From Marimicrobium sp913061115 (GTDB taxonomy: Bacteria > Pseudomonadota > Gammaproteobacteria > Pseudomonadales > Halieaceae), in assembly GCF_047729875.1 (NCBI RefSeq), contig NZ_CP159826.1:2976001-3040000 (forward strand): 64,000 nt of DNA, read 5' to 3'. How positions within the stretch are numbered: position 1 is the first letter of the stretch; each line of letters begins with the position of its first letter. This document shows, in pieces, positions 52,703 through 62,092 of this stretch. Below the pieces are notes generated by a model that was not told the DNA's origin, did not search any database, and saw only the letters and a list, made by a program, of their open reading frames with translations. The position numbers and the translations under genes were made by a program.

Positions 52703-55354
52703 TCAGACTGTTAACGGGTTGGGCTTGTCCGGATCAATACCCAGCGCACTTATCGCCTGGGTAACCCGGGCATTCTCGATCTGCCCCTCATCCGCCAGCG
52801 CCTTGAGTGCCGCAAGTACAATATATTCGCGACTTATCTCGAAGAACTCGCGCAACTTGCTGCGCGTATCAGAACGACCGAAGCCATCCGTACCCAACAC
52901 GGTATAGGCTCCCGGCACAAACTCCCGGATTTGGTCAGCGTATGCCTTAATGTAGTCTGTCGCAGCCACTGTGGGGCCACTGGCATCACGCAGCAGTCGG
53001 GTGACATAGGGCACTCTGGGTTCGACTTCAGGATGCAACAAATTCCAACGCTGCACCGCTTTACCTTCACGTTGCAATTCATTCACACTGGTCATACTCC
53101 AGATATCTGCCGCTACCTGATAGTCACTCTCTAGAATCGCCGCAGCAGCCTCAACCTCGCGTAAAATCGCGCCACAGCCTAGCAACTGAACGCGCAAATC
53201 TCCCGGCGCAGTGGACACCTTGAACTGATACATACCCTGAATAATGCCGTCTTCAACACCTTGCGGCATCTCCGGCTGAATATAGTTTTCATTCATCGTG
53301 GTGATGTAATAAAACCGGTTCTCACCCTGGTTATACATGCGGTGTAACCCATCGTGGATAATCACTGCCAGCTCATAGGCGTAGGTCGGATCGTAGCTAA
53401 CGCAGTTTGGTATCGTACTGGCCAATAAGTGACTGTGCCCATCCTGGTGTTGCAGGCCCTCGCCATTCAGTGTGGTGCGTCCAGCGGTCGCCCCGATGAG
53501 AAATCCACGCGCCTGACTGTCGCCAGCCGCCCAAGCCAGATCTCCAATACGCTGAAAACCAAACATGGAGTAAAAAATATAGAACGGCACCATAGGATAC
53601 GCGCTTGTGCTGTAAGACGTGGCTGCAGCCAACCAGGCGGAAAATGCGCCCGCCTCGTTAATGCCCTCCTCCAGAATCTGCCCCTTGATGTCCTCTTTGT
53701 AATACATCATCTGTCCGGCATCTTGTGGCGTGTAGCGCTGGCCTACCGAAGAATAAATGCCGAGCTGTCGAAACATACCTTCCATGCCAAACGTACGCGC
53801 TTCGTCCGGCACGATTGGCACCACTCGCTGCCCAATATCGGCGTCCTTCACCAAACTGGAAAGCATACGCACAAAGGCCATCGTGGTAGAAACTTCTCGC
53901 GCACCACTGCTCTTAAGCTGATTACCGAAAGCCGTCAGTGGTGGTGTCTCGAGTAAATCCATGGCTGCGCGTCGCCTCGGCAATAAACCGCCCAGGGCCT
54001 GCCTTCGCTCAAGCATATAGCGCATCTCCGGACTGTCTGCCGGCGGCCGGTAGTACGGCACATTTTCTAACTCGGCATCACTAATAGGAATATCAAAGCG
54101 GTCTCGGAACGCCTTGAGACTTTTTATGTCGAGCTTTTTCAGGGCGTGCGTTTCATTGTTCGCCTGGCCGGCTTCACCTGTGCCGTAACCCTTCACCGTC
54201 ATTGCCAGAATCACGGTGGGACGTTCATGTTCTCCAACAGCCGCAGCATATGCTGCGTAGACCTTATAGGGATCATGCCCACCTCGGTTGAGGTACATGA
54301 TATCGTCATCCGACAAGTCGGCCACCAGCTCCAGAAGTTCAGGATACTTACCGAAGAAATGCTCTCTCGTATAGGCTCCGCCATTGAACTTGTAGTTTTG
54401 CAACTCGCCGTCACAGACTTCATCCATCCGTTTCTGTAGCAGGCCCGTTTTATCTTTCTCCAGCAGACGGTCCCACTTGCGGCCCCAGATCACCTTGATC
54501 ACATTCCAGCCTGCGCCGCGGAAAATCCCTTCCAGCTCCTGAATAATTTTACCATTGCCGCGCACCGGACCATCCAGGCGTTGCAGGTTGCAGTTGATCA
54601 CAAAATTGAGATTGCCCATCCCTTCGCGGCCAGCGAGCGATATAGCGCCAAGGGACTCAGGCTCATCACATTCACCGTCGCCCATAAAGCACCAGACTTC
54701 TCTGTCGCCATGGTCGAGCAGACCGCGATCCTGCTGATATTTCATCACTCGCGCCTGATAAATAGCCTGTATCGGACCGAGCCCCATGGACACGGTGGGA
54801 AACTGCCAGTAATCGGGCATCAGCCATGGATGCGGGTAGGATGACAACCCGTGACCACCCACCTCCCGTCGAAAGTTATCCAATTGTTCTTCCGTCAGTC
54901 GCTCTTCCAGATAAGAGCGCGCATACATGCCTGGCGCACTGTGTCCCTGGTAAAACACCAGGTCTCCCGGGTGACCGCCCTCAGTACCGCGAAAGAAATG
55001 ATTAAAGCCCACGTCATATAACGTAGCGCTGGAGGAAAAACTCGAAATATGGCCGCCCAGTCCCTCATCGTTATCATTACCGCGCATCACCATAGCCAGC
55101 GCATTCCAGCGCACCAACGAGCGAATCCGGCGTTCCATGAAGACATCACCGGGCATCATTTTTTCTTCGGAAGGCGCGATCGTATTGGAAAAGGGTGTGG
55201 TGATAGCCGAAGGCAGGCGCAGACGAGCGTTGATTGCGTGCTTGGACAACTCTAGCAGCAAAAAGGAAGCGCGCTCAGCACCTGCGTGTTTTACCACATC
55301 GTCGAGTGCATCGAGCCACTCGCGCGTTTCCGAGGGGTTTAAGTCTTCCTTCAT
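52703..55354 (-). CDS. aceE: Pyruvate dehydrogenase E1 component, homodimeric type
   Basis: AceE decarboxylates pyruvate with thiamine diphosphate and acetylates the E2 lipoyl group. The 883-residue length is normal for the homodimeric E1 (E. coli 887). The ThDP/Mg motif is GDGECDEPES...NCNLQRLDGPVRGNG (about residues 229-270), and HGLSSYPHPWLMPDYWQFPTVSMGLGP precedes it as usual. ATG 55354. The upstream 292-base gap holds a perfect 15-base palindrome (55409-55423), a possible regulator site; no PdhR-type box was seen. Confidence 0.96.
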   Translation of the reverse strand: MKEDLNPSETREWLDALDDVVKHAGAERASFLLLELSKHAINARLRLPSAITTPFSNTIAPSEEKMMPGDVFMERRIRSLVRWNALAMVMRGNDNDEGLGGHISSFSSSATLYDVGFNHFFRGTEGGHPGDLVFYQGHSAPGMYARSYLEERLTEEQLDNFRREVGGHGLSSYPHPWLMPDYWQFPTVSMGLGPIQAIYQARVMKYQQDRGLLDHGDREVWCFMGDGECDEPESLGAISLAGREGMGNLNFVINCNLQRLDGPVRGNGKIIQELEGIFRGAGWNVIKVIWGRKWDRLLEKDKTGLLQKRMDEVCDGELQNYKFNGGAYTREHFFGKYPELLELVADLSDDDIMYLNRGGHDPYKVYAAYAAAVGEHERPTVILAMTVKGYGTGEAGQANNETHALKKLDIKSLKAFRDRFDIPISDAELENVPYYRPPADSPEMRYMLERRQALGGLLPRRRAAMDLLETPPLTAFGNQLKSSGAREVSTTMAFVRMLSSLVKDADIGQRVVPIVPDEARTFGMEGMFRQLGIYSSVGQRYTPQDAGQMMYYKEDIKGQILEEGINEAGAFSAWLAAATSYSTSAYPMVPFYIFYSMFGFQRIGDLAWAAGDSQARGFLIGATAGRTTLNGEGLQHQDGHSHLLASTIPNCVSYDPTYAYELAVIIHDGLHRMYNQGENRFYYITTMNENYIQPEMPQGVEDGIIQGMYQFKVSTAPGDLRVQLLGCGAILREVEAAAAILESDYQVAADIWSMTSVNELQREGKAVQRWNLLHPEVEPRVPYVTRLLRDASGPTVAATDYIKAYADQIREFVPGAYTVLGTDGFGRSDTRSKLREFFEISREYIVLAALKALADEGQIENARVTQAISALGIDPDKPNPLTV

Positions 55355-55408
55355 ATCAGCTCAAGCTCCTGTCAAACAGCAGGACGAGTCACACTCAGCC
55401 CTTATTAG

Positions 55409-55423
55409 GTTCTAAAATAGAAC
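55409..55423. promoter_or_regulatory. 15-base palindrome GTTCTA-AAA-TAGAAC upstream of aceE
   Basis: Perfect 6-bp arms around a 3-base centre lie 55 bases ahead of the aceE ATG. The core does not resemble the ATTGGTNNNACCAAT site of PdhR. No strong sigma-70 pair overlaps it; a weak minus-strand candidate (TTCACT-N18-TATAGT, 55473-55502) lies upstream, which would put the palindrome in the transcribed leader. Confidence 0.4.
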
Positions 55424-55646
55424 TTGTCTGGCTGTAAAACACAACACAACCAAACTAAACCTCGCCTAATTGACTATAGCAGATTCGAGACGCGATAGTG
55501 AATCGCCAAGCGTGTTCCGATGATACCGAAGTGGTCCCCCACAGATCTGGTTCATTCTATATAGGAACTTAGTGATCGGCACGGTGTCCGCTATTATGCC
55601 TGAATGGCGAGCCCGCAACTGCTAAGGCGCTTATACCCACCAAGCC

Positions 55647-58508
55647 TTATTCTCGGACATACGTGGCATGCCCACGCTGAATGGCCTTGGCTGAGTTGTA
55701 ACGCTCAAAATCGCCTTCTGGAAGAATACCCCGGCTACCCGGGGCGACCACTTGCAACGAGTGACGCTGCGCCAAAAAGACCCGCTCGTAGTAGACCCGC
55801 CAGCTATCCAGAGTGATGGCTTCCACCGCTGTTGCCAGCGTCTGACGCCCAGCGAAGTCCAGGTCCTGGCGCGCAATGGCTTGCCACAAGTACTCACCTC
55901 GTTCCGCTAGGTTTTTATCCGGCCGCAAAATATCACTGACCAGCGACACTTTATGCCGCTCAAATTGTGCCTCATCCAGTTGTGGCTCCACGTCCAGCAT
56001 GAAATTGTTCATTGCCACTGCGACCGCATTGGCATCTGCAACCGGGGACTGCACCAACATTAGCAGGCCGGGCACCTGCAGCTTGCTATAACTGGAGGCC
56101 CCGACCACATAGCCCAACTGCTGCTCGGTGCGCAATTCCTGAAAAAACCCGGACGACATGATTTGAGCTGTCAGCGCCGTCGCGGCCCTGTCATACCCAG
56201 TATCCCCATCTCCTTGCAGGTACCACGCAACCACTGAATCATCGTGAGGAACGTCCACGACGTATTGGGCCGACTCGCCCGCAGCCAGCCTCAGCACCCT
56301 GCGCTTGGGCAACGTTGGCGCGGGGTCGCTACTGATAATATCCTGCAACATCGCCGATAATTGTGGTGCCTCGCCAGGCTCATAGTTGCCGTAGATTAGT
56401 GCCTCGGCGGAAGCACTGCGCCAGAACTGGCGGATATATCCGTCAAGTTGACTCAGGTCTGTTGTCTCAAGAGCCGAAATCACAGCCTTTTCGCCCCATT
56501 GACCATAAAGTAGACTTTCATTCAAATCATCAACAACCTGTGTACTAGGACGCTGTGCGATGGCATTTTTCAAGCTCCGGATCATGTCGCTGCGAATATC
56601 ATCAAAACGACGCTGGCTAAAGTTAGGCTCGACGATGCTGGCTAACAAACGCTTGAGTAACAATGTCTGCTTGTCACTATAACCACCCACCCGCAAACCA
56701 ATGCCTTGCGTATGCCCGTAGAAAGCAAAACTCATCCCCGCTAATTGGGCGGGATAGGCAAACTCGTTGACTTGGTCAGTGAGCAATGCTGCGTAGAGTG
56801 CTCCCCGCGCCGTCTGCTCAGCAGATTGCCCCACCTCGGGTGAACGAAAATTGATGTACGTTAATCCCCTGGGCACCCTGAACTGTTCGTCCGGCATAAA
56901 CCAGATTTTTTGCCTGCCAGATTGCAGCACCAGCTGCGGCACCGTTGGCATATCCTTGGGCAGCTCCACCAACGACACATCCTCGGCAATGAATTCGTTA
57001 GGCACAGGAAGATGCAGCGCATCCGCGCCCCTGTCACCCTCAGGCCTGGTGACGCGCCCAACATCCAACGCCTGCTGCGAATAGGGCACCTGGTAATACT
57101 TGGAGACCTTATCGCCAACAGCAGCCTGGTCACTAAACGTCACCAGAGCATTATCGGGCCTAAACTGCTGCAGCAGTTCCGCCAGAATCGCCTCGTCATA
57201 ACCGGTCATCATATACGGCCCACGCAAAATATCCTGCGGTGCGTAATGCTGCATACCGCTGGCCACGGCACTCACATAACGCATGGGGCTGGCCTGCTCC
57301 CGAAAACGAAAGCTAAGGTCTGCCAGCCTCGATTGCTCAACATAAAGCCAATCCTGAGGGCCTTCTTGACGCAACATATCTGCGTAGGCAAAAAGCAATT
57401 GCAACACCCGATCCGGGTCTCCTGCCCCCTTTTCCGTCAGCGAGATATTGACACTAAAGAGAGCCCCACCGCGCCACGCCAGACCCTGACCTGCAGATAA
57501 GCCCTCCGCCAGACCTGCTTGTTTAAGCGCGGACAACAAACTCCCCTCCCCCTCATGACCGATCAGATTGCCTAGGTACACCTCTGGCTTCACCTGATAC
57601 TGGGCGCGGTAATCGCGAAGTGGAAAAGAAACACTCAATTGCCGCCGGGTAGCCAACGGCTGCAGCTGCACAAACAGGGGTAGGCTACCCGCTTCAAATA
57701 GGGGCTCAACAATCGTTTCACGCTCTAAAAAGCGATTCGGTATCTGGCTGAACAAGGGGCTCGTCAGCGCCTCTAGTTCGTCAAGGGACTGCGAACCTAG
57801 CACCACCAGACGCATCACATTGGCCGAGTAGTGTGTGTTGTAAAACTGAATCAAGTCGTCTCGAATTTCAGATTCGGGACGATCAGCAAGAGTGTCTAAC
57901 GCTCCCACCGAAAATTGACTGTAGGGATGGTCCTGATTGAACACCTCCTGCAACACATCGAGCTCGCGACGACTATCGCTCTTTAACCCCATTTGATATT
58001 CAGCCTCAACCGCGTTTTTTTCGCGCTCGACATATTGCGCATCAAAGCGGGGCGCAATAAAGAACTGAGCAAAACGGTCAAGCGCCACCGGCAAATCAAC
58101 GCTGTTCACATCAAAGAAGTAATTGGTGTTCTCAAAGCTGGTATAGGCATTGCGACTGCCCCCATGCTCGGTAATAAAGCGCCCATATTCGGCCGCGTCA
58201 GGGTATTTTTCGGTGCCCAAAAACAACATGTGCTCGAGGAAATGAGCCAGGCCTGCACGACCGCGCGGGTTATCCCCACTGCCCACCAGAATATCCAGAG
58301 CAGCGGCAGCTTTCGGGGCATCCGGGTCAGAAATCAGCAACACCTCCAGAGCGTTATCTAACGTTAGCAGCCGGTAGGTGTAATTGTCATTCGGACTCTT
58401 GGACGGCTGTGGCCCTAATGGCGAAGTGGTGACACAGGACGTCAGTAACAAGACACTCAACAGAAACGCCAGAGCCTTCAAGCCATGACGGAAATTCAAC
58501 GCGGACAT
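55647..58508 (-). CDS. M16 family (pitrilysin/insulinase-like) zinc protease, lipoprotein
   Basis: The 953-residue protein has a lipoprotein signal ending LLTSC (Cys25), then an M16 domain with the inverted zinc motif HFLEH (His89, Glu92, His93) in GLAHFLEHMLFLGTEKYP and a third Glu ligand in the EKNAVEAEYQ helix near residue 165. Full-length, four-domain architecture fits pitrilysin/insulysin (E. coli Ptr about 962). Acting in the periplasm while anchored to a membrane, it would degrade small peptides. ATG 58508 has GGAG six bases upstream; a further ATG at 58520 is the alternative. It is 17 bases downstream of the PerM gene. Confidence 0.9.
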   Translation of the reverse strand: MSALNFRHGLKALAFLLSVLLLTSCVTTSPLGPQPSKSPNDNYTYRLLTLDNALEVLLISDPDAPKAAAALDILVGSGDNPRGRAGLAHFLEHMLFLGTEKYPDAAEYGRFITEHGGSRNAYTSFENTNYFFDVNSVDLPVALDRFAQFFIAPRFDAQYVEREKNAVEAEYQMGLKSDSRRELDVLQEVFNQDHPYSQFSVGALDTLADRPESEIRDDLIQFYNTHYSANVMRLVVLGSQSLDELEALTSPLFSQIPNRFLERETIVEPLFEAGSLPLFVQLQPLATRRQLSVSFPLRDYRAQYQVKPEVYLGNLIGHEGEGSLLSALKQAGLAEGLSAGQGLAWRGGALFSVNISLTEKGAGDPDRVLQLLFAYADMLRQEGPQDWLYVEQSRLADLSFRFREQASPMRYVSAVASGMQHYAPQDILRGPYMMTGYDEAILAELLQQFRPDNALVTFSDQAAVGDKVSKYYQVPYSQQALDVGRVTRPEGDRGADALHLPVPNEFIAEDVSLVELPKDMPTVPQLVLQSGRQKIWFMPDEQFRVPRGLTYINFRSPEVGQSAEQTARGALYAALLTDQVNEFAYPAQLAGMSFAFYGHTQGIGLRVGGYSDKQTLLLKRLLASIVEPNFSQRRFDDIRSDMIRSLKNAIAQRPSTQVVDDLNESLLYGQWGEKAVISALETTDLSQLDGYIRQFWRSASAEALIYGNYEPGEAPQLSAMLQDIISSDPAPTLPKRRVLRLAAGESAQYVVDVPHDDSVVAWYLQGDGDTGYDRAATALTAQIMSSGFFQELRTEQQLGYVVGASSYSKLQVPGLLMLVQSPVADANAVAVAMNNFMLDVEPQLDEAQFERHKVSLVSDILRPDKNLAERGEYLWQAIARQDLDFAGRQTLATAVEAITLDSWRVYYERVFLAQRHSLQVVAPGSRGILPEGDFERYNSAKAIQRGHATYVRE

Positions 58509-58525
58509 CAGAAACTCCATGAGAT

Positions 58526-59605
58526 TTACGTGAGCGGGTCAGCCTCAGCAACAACCTGCTCTGAGGTAGGCCAAGCATTAATGATAGCCTTGACTAGGGT
58601 CGCCAGCGGTATCGCGAAAAAGACACCCCATAGACCCCAAATTCCGCCAAAAAATAGCACAGCCAAGATGATAGCGACCGGGTGCAGGTTCACCGCCTCC
58701 GAGAATAAAAATGGCACCAGCACGTTGCCATCCAATAGCTGAATAATCATGTAGACCGCAAACATGTAATAAAAGTCACCGGTAAATCCCCATTGGAAGA
58801 ACCCCACCATGACTACCGGCACAGTGACGAGCGCAGCTCCGATGTAAGGAATAATGACCGAAAGCCCCACCAATAAACCCAACAATGCCGCGTAGGCCAC
58901 TCCCAACCAGGTAAACGCAAAATAGGTGACAGAACCCACTATTAGTATTTCGAGCACCTTGCCGCGAGCATAATTGGAAAACTGCTCATTCATTTCTGTC
59001 CAAATACGCCGTAACAAAGGTCGTTCGGCGGGAAGAAACCCCCCCAACCAATCGAGAATTTTTTCTCGATCCTTGAGAAAAAAGAACACCAGCATCGGTA
59101 TCAGTACCAAATAGACCAGCACCGTTAGAATACCGGGAATTGATGCCAGAGTGCGCGTGACGGCGACCTGACCTAATCCCGCGAATTCGGTTTGCGCGAC
59201 ACTAATGAGCTCCATGAATTGCTCTTTGCTAACAATATCGGGATAGCGTTCAGACAGAATACCCAAAAATTGTTGTGCCTGGTCCAGCATCCGGGGCATT
59301 TCACCCACCAGACTCAGCAATTGGCGCCACACCAGCGGTAACAAAGCAAAGCTAAAACCGAAAAAGATGCCAACAAAGGCTAGATACGATACGGCGACAC
59401 CAAGCCACTGGGGCAAGCCGTAGCGCTGAAGCCGCCCCGAGACACCTTGGGCAAGATAGGCCAGTACAATAGCCGCGACCACAGGCTTGAGAATATCGCC
59501 TATGGTCATGAACAAAGCCACAGCTATCGCCAGCAACACCAACACAAGGACCGACTCTTCCTCAGATAGGTAACGCTTGTACCACTTTTTGAAAATATCC
59601 AGCAT
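58526..59605 (-). CDS. AI-2E/PerM family inner-membrane permease
   Basis: The 359-residue polytopic protein has multiple hydrophobic segments (VLVLLAIAVALFMTIGDILKPV, GVAVSYLAFVGIFFGFSFALLPLV), the family block YLVLIPMLVFFFLKDREKI in the middle and LVGLSVIIPYIGA plus GGIWGLWGVFFAIPLATLVKA at the C-terminus. The AI-2E/PerM family includes Na+/H+ antiporters and putative exporters; the substrate is unknown. It may be co-transcribed with the downstream M16 protease. Confidence 0.87.
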   Translation of the reverse strand: MLDIFKKWYKRYLSEEESVLVLVLLAIAVALFMTIGDILKPVVAAIVLAYLAQGVSGRLQRYGLPQWLGVAVSYLAFVGIFFGFSFALLPLVWRQLLSLVGEMPRMLDQAQQFLGILSERYPDIVSKEQFMELISVAQTEFAGLGQVAVTRTLASIPGILTVLVYLVLIPMLVFFFLKDREKILDWLGGFLPAERPLLRRIWTEMNEQFSNYARGKVLEILIVGSVTYFAFTWLGVAYAALLGLLVGLSVIIPYIGAALVTVPVVMVGFFQWGFTGDFYYMFAVYMIIQLLDGNVLVPFLFSEAVNLHPVAIILAVLFFGGIWGLWGVFFAIPLATLVKAIINAWPTSEQVVAEADPLT

Positions 59606-59759
59606 AAATCGTCCGTTGCGTTATCAGTGCTCTGACGTGCTAGAGCGCTCTGTCAGATATCTACTTATTATACTGTCGAAGTCATCATCATTGCTTGAGC
59701 AACAACGCCATTTTGACACCTTTATCCGTTCTGCCAAACGAGCCTAGCGTCCCGGAATG

Positions 59760-60002
59760 TCACTGCTTTTCCATCAGGTAGCTGTAAACACCACCGGTCT
59801 CATCGCTATCAAGCAGCAGATGGCCTGACTGCTCTGCAAAGACACGAAAGTCCCTCACAGAACCCTGATCCGTCGCCAGCACACGAAGCCTCTGGCCAAC
59901 ATGCATGCTATTCAGTGCCCGTTTGGCCTTCAACAGAGGCATTGGGCAAGCCAACCCCCTAGCGTCCACTTCTACCACATTCAACTCTGTCACCGCCGTC
60001 AA
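59760..60002 (-). CDS. tusA: TusA-like sulfurtransferase
   Basis: The 80-residue protein has the defining CPMP motif (Cys19 in ARGLACPMPLLKAKRAL) of the TusA/SirA/YedF family, which carries persulfide sulfur for tRNA thiolation, molybdopterin or other acceptors. Start is TTG 60002 (no ATG available); a GTG at 59993 is a possible alternative. It stands alone. Dedicated tusBCD genes are not in the window, so it could also be a YedF-type relative. Confidence 0.8.
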   Translation of the reverse strand: MTAVTELNVVEVDARGLACPMPLLKAKRALNSMHVGQRLRVLATDQGSVRDFRVFAEQSGHLLLDSDETGGVYSYLMEKQ

Positions 60003-60079
60003 TATCCAACATTATTGGGCTCAGGCTTTAGCTGTGCGACTTTGTCAAACCAACAGTGTAAGCCCTGATACCTTCCAAA

Positions 60080-60871
60080 TTATACGCCCTTAAAGACTGC
60101 CGTACGCCGCTCTATAAAAGATTGGATGCCCTCATTGGCATCCTCGCTGGCCATGAGTCGCTGCTGCGTCGGGCCGAGTTCACGCACGGCCGCAGTAAAA
60201 CCTTCCTCTACAAAGCGTCTCGACGACGCCTTGGTAGCTTGAACGGCAAGAGGAGCTTGTGCCGCGATCACTGCGGCGATTTCCAGCGCACGCTCCAATT
60301 GCTTGCCAACCGGGACGACTTCTTGCACGAAACCGATTCGATACGCTTCCTGAGCGTCGAACTCGTCGCTCGTTAGCAAATGGTACATGGCATTGCCCCA
60401 TCCGCCGCGCTGTACGAAGCGGATTGTGGCGCCGCCGGTAGCATGAATACCCCGTGCCGGCTCCAACTGAGAGAAACGGCAATTGTCAGCGGCGATGACA
60501 ATATCACCGGCCAACGCAAGTTCGATTCCGAAGGTAAAGGTGATGCCCTGCACGGCGGTGATGATTGGCTTGCGGCAGGCTCGTCCAAGCGCTATGGGAT
60601 CGACTGGTTGCTCCGAGCTTTCCTGTATATTGCTCCGGTGTTGCATGCGTCCTGTCCACTTGGGAAGATCGAGACCGGCCGTAAAGTGTTCTCCGTGTCC
60701 GAAGAGTACGCCTACGAAGAGTTCATTACTTTCGTCTAGAAGCGTAAACGCGTCAAGGAGCTCCTTGGCCATGGTTGGCGTGTAGCCATTGTATTTTTCG
60801 GGTCGATTAAGCCCGATCAACAGTATGTGTCCGCGCTGCTCGACGCTGATGGAACCTTCTGAGTCTGACAT
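60080..60871 (-). CDS. Enoyl-CoA hydratase/isomerase (crotonase) family protein
   Basis: The 263-residue crotonase has an oxyanion-hole region HFTAGLDLPKW and FTFGIELALAGDI, and QLEPARGIHATGGATIRFV in the place of the second catalytic glutamate loop. It probably adds water to, or isomerises, an enoyl-CoA. It lies near the bile acid symporter and FadE pair, so a role in steroid or fatty-acid breakdown is likely but undefined. The ATG at 60871 is clear. It is not a close match to the EchA20-like gene. Confidence 0.82.
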   Translation of the reverse strand: MSDSEGSISVEQRGHILLIGLNRPEKYNGYTPTMAKELLDAFTLLDESNELFVGVLFGHGEHFTAGLDLPKWTGRMQHRSNIQESSEQPVDPIALGRACRKPIITAVQGITFTFGIELALAGDIVIAADNCRFSQLEPARGIHATGGATIRFVQRGGWGNAMYHLLTSDEFDAQEAYRIGFVQEVVPVGKQLERALEIAAVIAAQAPLAVQATKASSRRFVEEGFTAAVRELGPTQQRLMASEDANEGIQSFIERRTAVFKGV

Positions 60872-61019
60872 AGCCTTTCCTCTGTCATTTATTCAGGAGA
60901 AAATACTCACCCAAATGGGTATGTAGCTCTGCTGCTGTGGTCTGTTATTCGCAATACTGGCACAGCGCCTGCGTCGTTACGCCTATAGTTTGCCATCATG
61001 TAAGCGGCAATGTGTATTG

Positions 61020-61922
61020 TTAGCGCGCGCTGTACGCCGCTGCCGAGCGACGGCCCAGCGCGATAAGGCCTGCCGCGATCAGCATTTGCAGACCACCGTA
61101 AAGCAGCAGCGCAAATAGCACCGTGTCGCCGAGTGCCGCTGTTTGTAACGCCGCGGCCGGAAATAGTGTGGCCTTGATAAGGATGCCAAGATTCACATTG
61201 CGCACCACTACCTCCATTTCGATCGCAGAGCAGTCGGCTCGATTCAGTCCGGTCAGGCGCCCGCTAAACCATCCAATAATCGCGAACAGTAACGTTAGAT
61301 AAACGATAATTAATGCATTGTTCAGTCCAAATGCTTCTATATCGATCCGGCCAGCCATGCCGGAGCCCACAACGATTAAACCAATACCCAACAACGAGCC
61401 CCGAATACACCATTTAGACAGGTGTACTGCAGATTGGGGGAACAGGTATAAATAGAGCATACCCAGCGACAAAGGAATGAGCAGGGTAAGCGCTATCTCA
61501 CGCATGATGAGTAGCCTGGGCATGACGAAATCAGCGGGCATGTAGTCCCCAATCAACATCTCGAGAATAATCGGCGTCGAAAAGAGGCACGCCAATGTGG
61601 TGATGGCTGTGATGCATATTGACAGTGCAAAATTGCCACGCGCAAAATAGGTAAAAAAATTAGAGCTCGCACCGCCAGGAATCGCAGCAATCAGTGCTAT
61701 AGACACGGCAATGCCGCCCATTAAGCCTAGTGTTGAGATAAACACTAATGCGGATAGCGGGATCACCACCAATTGCACTAGCGTGCCGATCGTCACAGGC
61801 TTAGGTCCGCGTGCAACGTCACGAAAGTCCCCGCCAGTTAGAGTGGCGCCCACTCCGAACATCGCCAATATGAGTTGGATAGCGGCGAACCAATATTCGT
61901 TGGTAATATAAAAATCGGCCAA
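61020..61922 (-). CDS. Bile acid:sodium symporter (BASS) family transporter
   Basis: The 300-residue membrane protein has about 9-10 hydrophobic segments. The family signature is IPGGASSNFFTYFARGN, followed by ALSICITAITTLACLFSTPII, and MEVVVRNVNLGILIKATLFP matches the second conserved crossover region. BASS proteins import bile acids, sulfated steroids or other organic anions with sodium. Near a HIP-degradation island, a steroid substrate is attractive, but BASS members also move pantoate, pyruvate or others. The start is TTG 61922; no better start is in frame nearby. Confidence 0.85.
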   Translation of the reverse strand: MADFYITNEYWFAAIQLILAMFGVGATLTGGDFRDVARGPKPVTIGTLVQLVVIPLSALVFISTLGLMGGIAVSIALIAAIPGGASSNFFTYFARGNFALSICITAITTLACLFSTPIILEMLIGDYMPADFVMPRLLIMREIALTLLIPLSLGMLYLYLFPQSAVHLSKWCIRGSLLGIGLIVVGSGMAGRIDIEAFGLNNALIIVYLTLLFAIIGWFSGRLTGLNRADCSAIEMEVVVRNVNLGILIKATLFPAAALQTAALGDTVLFALLLYGGLQMLIAAGLIALGRRSAAAYSAR

Positions 61923-62092
61923 ACTACAAATCCTTCGGGATGTGGCACTGGTGATGCAGCTTTAAAAGGGCTGTGCTATTTGAGCATTAAGCAGCTCACA
62001 AAACACCGCAGCCTCATAAGCCAGCACGCAACACACGGATGCTCATTGAACTACCATCGTGGCAACTCAACAAGCACTCTATTGCGTTTACG

